From contig JAJFZO010000407.1 of NCBI GenBank assembly GCA_021397835.1, positions 1,364,001 through 1,428,000 of the forward strand: a DNA stretch of 64,000 bases, written 5' to 3'. Shown here in pieces: positions 46,959 through 58,499 of the stretch. Source of the DNA: Moringa oleifera. Taxonomy: Eukaryota > Streptophyta > Magnoliopsida > Brassicales > Moringaceae. A program made the position numbers and the translations under genes. Below the pieces are notes generated by a model, which was given only the letters and a program-made list of their open reading frames with translations, made no database searches and was not told the origin of the DNA. The stretch's first letter is position 1. Each line of letters opens with the position of its first letter.

Positions 46959-48880
46959 TCATTCTTCTGATTGCCTTTGTCCCAAAACTGGAATGTCTTC
47001 ATATCGTTTCTGCATGGCAACAAGAAGATAAGGTCAGAAGAACTACTACTGCATACTCAATAACAGTCAAGAATTGCAATAAAAGGTCTGCAATTCAGCA
47101 ATGTTCAAAGATTAATTGCCTCAGATACTATGCAGAGCTGTTGGTGCATAAGGAAGCAAAAACCAAGGACCAAATTTCCTAAAGACCCCCAACTCTAGGA
47201 AACTTCTAAGACATCAAACGATCTGCCTCTTTAATTTTCATTTACCAGTGGTAAGTTAACAAGGACAATGAAGCACAAATAACTAACATAGCAACAAATC
47301 AATGATCAATTACCTAAAAGATTATTTTTCTCTGCCAAGCCCATCCAAATATGAGTCTTGTTAGATATTGAATTCTAGCTTAACTAGCTGTCTCAAAAGT
47401 GCAACCAACAAAATAAACTATGCTTTAATTTAGCTCAAAAAACCGAAAAAGATTAGTATTTATTAATTGGGAGAAGCTTTTAATTAGCTCTTCCACTGAT
47501 ACATGTGCAGGAACACACACAGAGGACAGACAACATATGACAACATTTCAATATCCTACGGTACTACATGGAAGCAACTATTACACCTTATTCCTCATAA
47601 TTCATTAAATTTCAAACAGCTGCATAGTCACTCTGAAAGAAAATGTCAAGGAAAATTTTAAATACAATCACTGACAATCAACTTATGTTGCAGCACCTCT
47701 CCAGAAATAGAATTCCCATTTTGGTGCGAGTCACACACCATTCAGCACCAAAAATTGATTAAGCTACTCATTACCAAGCGAGCATCCCAATGAAGAAAAT
47801 CAAGTACCATGGGGAGAGCTAATAGGGACAGGTTTTACATTTTACAATTTACATTGTACATACAGTCTATCTCAAAAGATAGACCAAACCGAATGTTCTA
47901 TTTGTGTCTATGTGGCCATGTAAGGTCACGGAGTGCAAGCAAATTAGATGAAAACAAATAAAAATAACAGAAATTGTCATACCCCAACATTGTTGTATTC
48001 CCAGAGCTTGTGAACACCATAATCCACAGCCTGCACTCACAAAATCAGGTATCATAAGAAGCTCACATACACACTCATTAGCACAAACAAATAACAATAT
48101 AGACTGAAAATATATCAGATACAAATCCTAAAGCAGCTAATTTACTAAACATTATTATGATCCATATCCTCCAGTACACTTCCATAGTTCAAACCCCGTA
48201 ATTTACCAAAATAATATTTATCATAAAAGTTTTAAATTGCATATCAGGTATCATAAGAAGCTCACATACACACTCATTAACACAAACAAATAACAATACA
48301 GACTGAAAATATATCAGATACAAATCCTAAAGCAGCTAATTTACTAAACATCATTATGATCCATATCCTCCAGTACGCTTCCATAGTTTAAACCCCATAA
48401 TTTACCAAAATAATATTTATCGTAAAAGTTTTAAATTGCAGTAAACAAACACGAACTCATTCAAAATATATGCCATTCCATGCTATGGGCACCTAAAACT
48501 CGAAATGGAAAAATAAAAATCTTCGAATTTGACTCTATACTAATCTAAAAGATTTTGAGAAGAGAGAACATATAACTACCAGGATAATCTAATATTAGCC
48601 TGATGCAGTAACAATTAGACTTTCTTTCCGATTCCTCAGCTTTCTCATCAAGCAAACAAAATCAGAAACCAAAACGAAATGCAAAAGAGATAGATCTAAA
48701 AGCAAATCTCTTCCCTCCCCCACCCCCCCCCCCGTCCAAAAAAAAAAAAAAAATACTTACCCGTTCACCTAGAAAAGCGCCTGCAATGATGAAGGTGACG
48801 TAGACAGAATTACGACGCATGACCACTCTGTATAGACCTTCAAGGAGGCCTCCCTGATTTCTTCGAGCTGAATAATCCAT
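46959..48880 (-). CDS. QCR9: Cytochrome b-c1 complex subunit 9
   Basis: Three exons: 48880-48761, 48030-47983, 47009-46959; GT-AG introns, all phase 0, 72 aa. The protein reads MDYSARRNQGGLLEGLYRVV, MRRNSVYVTFIIAGAFLGER, AVDYGVHKLWEYNNVG, KRYEDIPVLGQRQSEE. This is the single-helix subunit of mitochondrial complex III (UCR_9kDa family): a short matrix-side part, a transmembrane helix around residues 26-45, and the conserved GKRYEDI region. The frame stays open 65 codons upstream to an earlier ATG at 49075, but family length favours 48880. Intron 1 holds a 199-bp tandem duplication. BIC1 is its neighbour on the same strand beyond CIA1, as in Arabidopsis. Confidence 0.95.
48046..48443. repeat. 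199-bp tandem duplication in QCR9 intron 1
   Basis: Units 48046-48244 and 48245-48443 start CAGGTATCATAAGAAGCTCA. By eye they differ at about seven sites, all transitions. The exons are not included. Confidence 0.92.
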
Positions 48881-50284
48881 GGCGATGGCTGATGTAATCG
48901 GTCTTCTTGCTCTCTCTATCACCTGCACGTTAGGGTTAGCAAGGATCTCTGATCGCAAGGGGCAATTGACGATACGCGATTCCTCGGCGATGGCTTTTTG
49001 TGGAGGGGTTTGTTTAACCTGGTCCGCGCTGGTTCTTTCGAGTTTTTGATGGACCGAATAGGGCTTGGGCCCCATATGGATTAGTCTAAATCTAATTTAG
49101 CTGATAGGGTACTGCACAGAGTCACAAACCAATGTCCATTGTTGTAACCGGAGATCTTGTATTGTATTAATTGTGCTTCTTATTACTCTAATCATAATCT
49201 AGTCTAGACATATTATTTTTAATTTTCTAGAGGTCATTATTTCTTTTAATTTTCATTCTTCTAAAATATTATTTTATTTTAATTATAGTTTATAAAATTT
49301 TATTTTATTTTAATTTTTTAAAAAATATTTTATAAATTAAATAATATGTCAAAAAAAATATTATTTTTAATTGATAAATATATACTCAACGCAAAATGAG
49401 AAAGAGGCAACAATTCTAAATTAACATTTTGGAAGCTTAATTTCAACCGTTTAGCTTTGTGATTATTTAAAAACAATATATTGTTTAAAGCACTAGTAAT
49501 TTCAATAAACGGCATATAAAATATTGATTTTCACAAACTCATAAAAATGGTGAAAAGTAAATATTAATATCATTGAAACAAAAATTCATGTAAATAAATT
49601 GCAAATAAATAATCAAATACAAAAATGATGATACATAATACAGGTGTTAAATCATATAGCAACTCTTTCTTTAATAATATATAAAATTTTATTTTTTTCT
49701 AAACTTACGAATATATTTTGAAATGGTAAAAATCTCTCATAAAACTATGTGTACCAAAATATATTAGTTGATAACATTAGGTTGAAAGTAGAGTTACCAA
49801 ATGGTAATTTGACAAAATCAATTATAAAAATGATTAATAAGATAACAATTTACTTATAATTTTTATAAATTATTAAAATAAACATGGGAAGAAAAAGGAA
49901 AGTTTGCATTTTTAATTTCTTCCTACCGATTGCTTTTCTAAACTTATTTACGCTTTTTTTTTTTCTGAGTTAGAGAGGCATTCATGGTTATTGGAAGTTA
50001 CATGGACTAGTGATCAGGTTCAAAGTAAAAGGAGGAAGATACTTGAGTTGGCAGGAGAATCACTAACTTCTTCTCTGGTATTCTCACATTTTTTCATGTC
50101 TGCGCGCGTGTGATTGTATCTTGTGGTTCACTTTTCACCGAAGTATCTACTGTATCAAAAATAACCTAAAGCAAGCAACGAGTACTCTTTGAATCTTGAT
50201 TCCTCCCTCGGTCTCACATTAATTAGAATCTATCCAGTAGGAGGAATCAAATCCCTTGAAAATCGGATTGCTGCAACTGGCGCG
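48881..50284. other. Divergent region between QCR9 and CIA1
   Basis: Contains both promoters. GTTAGGGTTAGC at 48929-48940 (AACCCTAA telo-box on the QCR9 strand) lies just upstream of QCR9. 49150-49930 is AT-rich. An exon-like piece lies at 49974-50077. Confidence 0.5.
49974..50077 (+). other. Exon-like fragment of unknown origin
   Basis: A T-rich tract and TTAG acceptor precede an open stretch reading HSWLLEVTWTSDQV, QSKRRKILELAGESLTSSL, followed by a CTG/GTATTC donor. Composition is coding-like, unlike its AT-rich surroundings. I do not recognise the protein. It could be a pseudo-exon left from a lost gene, or a chance frame in the CIA1 5' region. Confidence 0.25.
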
Positions 50285-50728
50285 ATGGAGTTCATTGATA
50301 GCAACTTGGAACTGAAGGAGATTCAGAAACTGGAAGGCCACACCGATCGTGTTGGAGCCTCGCGTGGAAACCGGCTACCGGAGTCGGCGAGGTGCCAAAG
50401 GTCTTGGCATCGTGTAGCGGCGATAAGACTGTAAGAATCTGGGAGCAGAGTCCCTCCGCTCACTCTTGGGAATGCAAGGTCTCTTTCTTTATCTGTCTCG
50501 CTTCTCTAAGTACAAGTTCACAGACTGTTTTGCTTGGAAGAAATGCTGGAAGAGAGAATCAATTGCTCGGTTTTCTGTATTGGAACTTGAAATTGTCGCT
50601 TTATGCTGTTCTGGTAATTGATAAATTGAGAACTCGTGGAAACTGAGTTAATATGGTTATACAAGGTTCAGTGGAGAATGTCTTATTTTTTTAGAAATTA
50701 TTCTAACCTGAGATTTAAATTTGATGTG

Positions 50729-50763
<35 letters not shown>

Positions 50764-53700
50764 CTTTTGTTTTCCTTCTTTCTGTTCAAACTCTTTTGTG
50801 CTGTGACATTCACGTACTCATGGTTTGATTCATGTAAAAGATAAGGTTTCACATAAATTAAGTTAAGCAACTATATTAGTTTAAAGTTGTATGTTCTGTT
50901 GATGGCTTGGCGGTGAATGCTAAAGCTATTTCAGGAGCTGGCAGAGGTCACATGAAAGTTTCTTGTGTCCTTTTAATTTGATACCAATTCTTAAAGAGAC
51001 TGGATTTGCTGACTGGTTGTTTAAATGTATGATAAAGCTTCTATGATGGATTTATAAGTTGATCCCCTTTAGGAATTCATGATGGCATGATGTGAACGTG
51101 CAGGCAGTTTTGGAGGAAACACACACTAGAACTGTGCGATCGTGTGCTTGGTCACCATCTGGGAAACTGTTGGCCACTGCAAGCTTTGATGCCACCACTG
51201 CCATTTGGGAAAATATAGGGGGTGACTATGAATGTGTTTCCACTTTGGAGGTATTGCCTTGATCTTATCTGTTCATTCATCAGGCAGTTTGAATGTTCTC
51301 AAGTTTTTCATCTCCGCAATGTCTTTTAGTCTGTTTGGGATAGGAGATAGGGAAGCAGTAGACTATGCATAAAAGGGTAGAGTAGCTTTTCTAGAAGATT
51401 AGTATCGAATGGACTAGGCACAAAAGGGATAACAGACAGTGCCACACTTCTTGTCAGGTGGAGAATATTCAGTGTGCTGCTACTGCATTCTTTTCCCTTA
51501 ACAGATTGTCTGTATGATTCTTGATACTTCATGTTTCCCTTACATTTGAACCTTATTATCATTTAGATTTTCTGGTCTACAGGGTCACGAAAATGAAATA
51601 AAAAGCATATCCTGGAATGCATCTGGATCTCTGCTTGCGACTTGTAGTCGAGACAAAACTGTTTGGATTTGGGAAGTAATGCCAGGGAATGAATTTGAGT
51701 GTGTTTCAGTCTTACAAGGACATACCCAGGATGTCAAAATGGTTCAGTGGCATCCAACCATGGATATTTTGTTTTCTTGTAGTTATGATAACACTGTTAA
51801 GGTATTGTATAGGCTGAAAATGCTGTCCTGTTTTCTGTATTTGCAATTATAAGCGATTAGAATATTCATTGGCTACTTGCTCTGGGTCTGGGATTAAGTA
51901 GTCATCTTTGCCATTGTACTCACAGGTTTGGTGGGCAGAGGAAGATGACAGTGATAACTGGCACTGTGCTCAAACTTTAGGTGAATCTAACAAGTATTGT
52001 ACCTTGACTCTCGATCTCTCTCTCTATACGTTCAGCTAATTTTAGCTTAAGTTTGACTAACCACTAATAGTTCTTGTCATGACATCTTCTTGTCAGTGGT
52101 CACTCTTCTACTGTTTGGGCCCTTTCCTTTAATTCTTCGGGAGACAAAATGGTCACATGTAGGTATGTGAAATTTCCTTCACTTTGATGCTCATATAACA
52201 GGATTAGTTATTTGCAAAATCAGAAGTGAAGCACAATGTGCTGGCATGATCCAACGTTACTTGAATGGTGCAGTGATGATCTAACGTTGAAGATATGGGG
52301 AACAGACATTGCCAGGATGCATTCTGGTGATGGTTATGTACCTTGGTGAGAAACTTGCATTGTTTATAAAGTGTATCTTCCATTTCTAGTGACTTCGAAA
52401 TTTATTTATTTTTTGTTGATTTTATTAACCAAGTGATTGTTTTTTATAACAGATTGGCATGAGTCTTTGTTTCTGTTCCTAACTTCGCCTTGTCTCTCTC
52501 TTTAGATCTTCTTTTTCCCTCTTCTTTTGTTCTTGAAAATAAAGTTTTTGAGAGGAAAATGTATTGTTTTGAAGCATGGTTGTCATTCCATATAGATGAG
52601 TAAGTTTGGTGGCCTTGAATAACTGAATATATACCGGGAATTCAAGGGTTTCTTAATATGTTTCAGTTTGATTTGCATTAATTGTTGCAGGTCATTGTTA
52701 AAAGCGCATCAAATCCTTCAAGCTTGCTGTTATTAGTTGTAGTTTTGCTGGCAAAGAGTTGAACTTCTCGAGTAATAAGCTCATACCACATAGTATTGGT
52801 GCTTCTCATCTCACTTTGGAGTGTCAGCTATAGGATTTCATTTCGTGATGCCATATAAATTCAGTACATTGGTTTCATTAATGACCTTGGGCTTTAGCCT
52901 GTTTGTGGTGTGGTAACAGGTTTATTCTTTTGTTGGACATGGTCGTTGATTCAAAACAGTAGTAGGCAAAATGTTGTTGATTTTATTGACCATATCATGT
53001 GTCTCAAGGTTTTGAAAATAATCTAATATGTTTGCATTTTTTTTTTTTTGTTTAGCATAATGTTAAAATACTAAGCAAAGTCCTTGCTCTCCTTCCCCAC
53101 TCCTCTCCCTCCTTTCTACTTCCTTCGTTATTAATTCATGCTGATAACAAGGTTCCTTATTGGATTTGCAGGACCCATCTCTGTACTCTCTCAGGTTACC
53201 ATGATCGAACTATCTTTTCAGTTCATTGGTCAAGGTACTGAGATATGCATTTCATTGAGAAAAATATCTAATGGGGCTTTGACATCGAATCTGTTATGTT
53301 GTTTACATGGAAGCCTACTCTCTCTCTTTCTCTCCTCTCTCTCTCTCTCTCTCTATCATAATTGGTTTAGCTATTTGTTCTTGTTGCTCATTCTTTTTTC
53401 CCCCTTAAATTTTGCTTATAAAATGCAATTAAAGTCATTAGATAATGGATATGACATTCTCTTAGAGGCTGAAATGTTTGGATAACAGAGTTATTTGTCA
53501 TCCGTGATCTTTACGAAATGAATCTGAAAATATCTTGACTATGGAGAACTTTACATGCTTATTGTTTCTGTATCACTCTTCACTATATGTATTTTATATG
53601 TGATTCAGGCTTAATTAGTGACCATTTAGGTCATGTTTTTACTCATTGATCATCTTAAGTGATTCTTAATTGGGGATTATTTAGTCTATGGAGAAATTCA

Positions 53701-55556
53701 GACGCTGATTGTTACTGTGTCAGCCTATCTCCGCTCTGTGCAATGTAGATTTAAATGATGACCATTTAACATGAAACTATATTAGTCAGTCTAAGTTGAT
53801 GCTACTAAGATATTTGTGGAAATAATGTAAATTAATAGCTATAAGATCTCCCTTTTCTGCACAGGCTCGTTTTGAGTAACTCCCTTTTATTTTACAGGAA
53901 AGGTATCATTGCCAGTGGAGCAGCTGATGACGCTGTACGATTGTTTGTTGAGAGCAAAGATGGTTTGGTATTAATCATTCTTCCCCCTTATTCTTTGCCA
54001 TCTATTTACCTGTTTCACCATGAAATGCTCCATTATCACATTTCTTTACTAAGTGAAATGATAAATAGATGTCTTTAGTGCTTTGGCTGTTAGAACAAGC
54101 GTTCCATCTTCAGTTCTCTGAAAGAAATCAGCTATTATGTGACAAATTAGCTTTTGTTTTCCAATCTTAAGTTTTCTTCAAGGAATATCTTTTGGGCTTC
54201 AATTTGCCCTTTAGCATCAGCTCAAGGGGAAAGAGTTGCACCGTCTCTTATGCTTAAAACTAGCTATTGATGAGAACTGAGAGGGGAAGCGCTGAACTCA
54301 GATGCAGTTGAATTTTGTTTTTTCCCCCCTGAACTTAGCTCTATGGGTCATTGGTTTGGAAGCTAAATGTGCTTTTCTTGAATTTTCACTGTTGCATGTT
54401 TTCTACATATTTAATCACTGTTGGAGTATTAATAGGCATTGGTTTCAAGTTCGTTTAGAAGTTCTTGCTTTTACATAATTCTAGAGGAAACAAGGATACA
54501 CATACTGTTTTCAGATATTGCATTATAATTTTCTGACCTTCACGAAGCTCATTTGATGTCTCTTGCTAGCATCTTGGAGACCTTCTTATGAAATTATCTA
54601 GCTCATTGATGAGCTCTATCAGCCTGGAAAACTATTGTTTATAAACTTTATTTGGTGTTACGGTATTGAGCTCTAATTATCCCTAATTATTTCATTGGAA
54701 TCCACCATAATTATGTCTATATATATATATATATATGCATTATCACATGTTAGAAAGTTTGTTCAGAAACTAGCACATATAACATGTGGATTTGTATCAT
54801 CTGCACACTCTGCATGCTAGTTGGAACAAAATCTGTAGGCCAAATGTGTTGTTATGTTATGGAGATATAAAGAGATGAAGGTTTCTTTCTAAATTTATTG
54901 ATTTCAAAGTTGTCGGAGCATGAAATTTAAATAGGTCCGTTAGTCACCAAAATACGTGTGGTCTTTTGCAATTTTTCCTACATCTTTATGAGTTTGTGCG
55001 AAAATACCAAACCAAATAAAGACTGAGAAACTTGATTCTGGAATTGTATAATTGTATATATAAAGGATTCTGTGCTTAGATAAAGGAAATACGTTTCTTG
55101 GCATGATTTGGTATCTGGATGTCTGCCTTTTTCTTGTCTTCTTGATTTCCTTGTTGGGTTTGGAATTTAGCCATTAAATGGATTCATTTGTGACTGCTTC
55201 TGTGGCAGGTTGATGCACCTTCATATAATTTATTGTTGAAGAAGGACAAGGCTCATGAAATGGATGTAAATTCAGTGCAATGGAGTTCTGGGGTAACATC
55301 TTTTCTGCTTTATTTAGAGATCTGTTCCTCGCTCTCTCTCTTTCACACATGCACATGCATGCAAACATGATACTTGAGTGCTCTGGCATTTTGGCCAATT
55401 TATTGTTTTTATGTGAGCAGCGGCACCAGAAGTTTGAATCCACTGTCTCTTATGATGCTTCTCATTTTTGTGAAAAATTGACAGGAAAACCCTTTACTTG
55501 CTTCTGCCAGTGATGATGGCACAATAAAGATATGGGAGCTGGCAACTAAACTTTGA
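50285..55556 (+). CDS. CIA1: Cytosolic Fe-S assembly WD40 protein CIA1, frameshift in exon 1
   Basis: Ten exons: 50285-50478, 51104-51250, 51583-51801, 51926-51993, 52097-52162, 52274-52345, 53172-53234, 53898-53967, 55209-55292, 55485-55556; all GT-AG. With one base restored in exon 1 the product would be 351 aa, the normal CIA1 length. It starts [20 protein letters not shown] and forms a seven-blade WD40 propeller: [115 protein letters not shown]1 delivers [4Fe-4S] clusters to cytosolic and nuclear apoproteins together with MMS19/MET18 and the CIA2 homologue. Near 50353, after HTDRV, one T is missing where Trp is expected, shifting the frame until exon 1 ends in unrelated codons. All nine later exons are in phase and well conserved, so an error in the read or a very recent mutation is likelier than an old pseudogene. 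Confidence 0.93.
50732..50759. repeat. (CT)n microsatellite in CIA1 intron 1
   Basis: About 14 CT units. A second, interrupted CT run is in intron 7 at ~53317-53354. Confidence 0.95.
54717..54737. repeat. (TA)n microsatellite in CIA1 intron 8
   Basis: About ten TA units inside the 1.2-kb intron 8. Confidence 0.9.
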
Positions 55557-55824
55557 TTCAGCTTCACCAATCAGTATAATGCACCGGAAGCTGAATATGT
55601 TCCCTGCCTCCTGCCTACTGTGGACCTTATGATACCCGCTCTTTCGTCAGAGTTCAGGGTCCCAAATATGTCTCATGCCATACAACTGTATTCTCCTAGT
55701 CGAGTTTCAGAAAATTGAGATATCACAAGTATGTTTATTTCAGAGATCCGTGATAATGATAGGCATTTTTTAAGAATGCAAACAGAAATGGAGACAAGTT
55801 GTCTTATCAATGGCTGGTTATAAT

Positions 55825-55872
<48 letters not shown>

Positions 55873-56340
55873 TAACGGAGGCAGATTCCAAGATGAATTA
55901 AGTGTAGTTTAACCTAGCTGGATCTGGTTCTGATTACCATTGAATTTAAGAATGTTTCTGCTTCTTACATTTGAATTTGCAGAACTGCACTTTTTACCAC
56001 AAATGCTGCGGTCATTCACCTGCTCAGTCCCTCCTCTACAATCAGACTGCAGTCATGGTGGGTGCCTGAACACCAGAAATGCCAGTCCCCAACTCCTGTG
56101 ACTACAAGGGCTGAGCAGATTCGCCATCTATACTATGCCTGGAAACCAATAGCAACAATCACAACATCACTACGATGCAAAACTCGGCCATTTTCACTTG
56201 TCAGGGAGCAATTCGCATGTGTTATCCCAGTATAAACAACCCATCAAAATAGATCATTATGATCATCAGGCTTAAAACAACAAATTAATTAAAAGAAGAA
56301 GAAGAAGAAGAGGAAACAGTTCTTTCATAAATAATCAAAT
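55557..56340. other. Convergent region between CIA1 and BIC1
   Basis: Holds both 3' UTRs. It contains (CT)22 at 55826-55869 and a GAA run near 56295-56311. No extra gene seen. Confidence 0.6.
55826..55869. repeat. (CT)22 microsatellite
   Basis: Pure CT repeat of about 22 units, some 270 bp after the CIA1 stop and possibly in its 3' UTR. It should be length-polymorphic. Confidence 0.97.
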
Positions 56341-56856
56341 TCAACACCTGTTTTCTATTCTTATCCCGCCTGAACTCGCTCGTCTTCCTTCCTCAACTAA
56401 AGCCGAACGTGCCGACACAATCCCACTCGGCACTAAAGACGCATCGAACGCAGAACAATCGATCCAATCGTTCAACAGCTCTTCTTGACCCCATATATCA
56501 GGGATCCAAACCCTGCCAGCCACCTCTACCCTGTGTCTCTTCAGTCTCTCACGTACATTATCATCCTCCACGCACGCCTTATCTTCTTTGATCTCATCAA
56601 CAGTAGCTGAAGCCAGGCCTTGCAATAATGCAGTCTCGTCGCTGTTACACTGACCCTTCGAAGATACCCTTACTGTTTCAGCACTTTCATCGCTATCTTC
56701 CTTATGGGTTGCCGACGAGCTTTCTCCTTCCACTTGGGTATCGTCTGTGTGATCGTGAGTTTCTTGAGGTCCTTCCAATGGAGGCGGCGGAGCTGGGTCA
56801 CCCCGCTGAGTGTCACTCTGTAGAGTCATGCTAGTGGGTTCTTGTTCTTTGTCCAT
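56341..56856 (-). CDS. BIC1: BIC-type blue-light inhibitor of cryptochromes
   Basis: Single exon, 171 aa, from ATG at 56854-56856 to TGA at 56341-56343. The first ~100 residues are acidic and low-complexity ([20 protein letters not shown] and Ser/Glu-rich text). The conserved CID domain follows at about residues 104-160: [56 protein letters not shown]. In Arabidopsis BIC1 binds photoexcited CRY2 through this domain, blocks its dimerisation and so damps blue-light signalling in the nucleus. The assignment to BIC1 over BIC2 rests on the linkage to QCR9 and on the length. Two ACGT cores upstream could be bZIP sites. Confidence 0.92.
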   Translation of the reverse strand: MDKEQEPTSMTLQSDTQRGDPAPPPPLEGPQETHDHTDDTQVEGESSSATHKEDSDESAETVRVSSKGQCNSDETALLQGLASATVDEIKEDKACVEDDNVRERLKRHRVEVAGRVWIPDIWGQEELLNDWIDCSAFDASLVPSGIVSARSALVEEGRRASSGGIRIENRC

Positions 56857-56989
56857 GAAGAGAGCGAAAATGGCGTCTGTCTACACTTGCCGTTGCAGCC
56901 TCTTGTGTGTCTTTAGTTGGAAGAAGAGACTACATGGAGGTGGATGATGTGTGGGAATAAAGCAAGGAGGACGAGAGGGGAGTCAGTTT

Positions 56990-57046
56990 ACACGTCACCA
57001 GCACCCAAAGTGTTCAGTTTTTGTATGGTAAGTGACTAGTGTACGT
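56990..57046. promoter_or_regulatory. Two ACGT cores upstream of BIC1
   Basis: ACACGTCAC (56990-56998) and GTACGTGTC (57041-57049) are ~135 and ~185 bp upstream of the BIC1 ATG. ACGT-containing elements bind bZIP factors such as HY5, which are known to induce BIC genes in light. Function here is inferred from position only. Confidence 0.4.
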
Positions 57047-57049
57047 GTC

Positions 57050-58499
57050 TTGTTTCAGATCGGACTCCATTTTGTGTGGTTTAGTTCCCAAGTTTGATAA
57101 TGCAAAAAACGAAGAAAGAAGAAGAAAAAGAAAAGGAGTGGCTAAATGGGCATTCTGATTCCTGGGATGATTTTTGGAGGATTGTGAGGTTGATGTTGAT
57201 TACGGTGAGCCTTCTTGATTTTTAGATTTTGGCCAATCAGATTGTAGCGTTTGATTTGATGAAAACCATTGGTTGGTTCCTTCCATTTTTTTTTTAAATA
57301 ATTTTCTTTCAAAAATGAATGCTTTTCTAATTATTTTGTTTTCTTTTAAAAAATATTATAAAAATTACTAACCGGAGCAAAATTCATTATTCACTAGACT
57401 TTATTTTTTTATTTTTTTACAAATTATAAAAATGACTGTTTATGTTTTATTTATTGAAACTTATTTTCATAAAATTAGTTTAATTTATGTCAAAAAAAAG
57501 TGGCGTGAGGGATGATAATCTTGAAATAAAAGGAGATCCTGTAAAGTAAGAGAGTTGAAAACAAATCTGGGATGATTAAGTTTGATCTATTTTTCTGAAT
57601 ACAATATGGGTACAGTTTATCTCTTATCATCAATGTGATTAAATAGTTCTGTTTGTTTTTCTGTTTTATCTTCTATCACCTTAATTTAAGATGCTTTTAT
57701 TAAATGTGTGCTGATTATATTGAGATCTTAGATGATTCTTTTTATTTGAAAGAACTATCCAACAATTTCTTCATGAATTTTGGGACTAATCTTTCTGTAT
57801 TTGAATTATAATATAATCTGTATTTGAACATAAATATTTTTAATTTTTACTAAACATCATTTTAATTGAATCCAAATGGTACTTAAATAAATATATATAT
57901 ATATATATATTTGTTTGCATTAAATCCACTAAAAAACATGATTGATTGTAATTTTATTGAATGAAAATGATTTTAAGAAGGCGACAATTTTTGGGACTGG
58001 TAAGGGATAGTCAGATATTTTGCTTGATGTATACATCTTTATTCTCTACCTCCCTTTATATCTGCATGGACGTGGCTGTGGTTGATTTTTACACATCCAT
58101 GAATATGAATCTATGCACCCAATTCAAAGATAATTTGGATTTCAACGGAATTTGGGCAACAAGACCTCATTCTTTGTGGCTATCACAGAATTAGGTCAGC
58201 TGCCTTGTCATGGGCCCAATCTCATGAGACAAATCAATATTAAGGCCCCAAGCTATGCTTTTTCATTCCAACTCCATAAATCCCCTCAACCAAGTCACCT
58301 AAATTCTTCACGGCCACTTTTAGTAATTGCAACAAAATCTCTCAAACTCCCTCTCTATATATACACGTGTTTATTATAAATATCACAACATAAATAAAAT
58401 ACCAAATTATATACTCACAATTTTCATTTGTTTATGTGATATATCAATTTTTTCAGTAGAAACAAGTTAACGTGTATTATTTATTGACATTAAAAGAGT
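57050..58499. other. BIC1 upstream spacer
   Basis: Mostly AT-rich with a (TA)n run at about 57891-57911. No supported gene on either strand; short frames near 58.0-58.4 kb do not resemble a family. Confidence 0.5.

Noticed and set aside
50189..50434. 81-codon frame over CIA1 exon 1 as a separate small protein
   Set aside because: Its middle is CIA1 residues 1-23; the rest is the out-of-frame reading caused by the one-base deletion.
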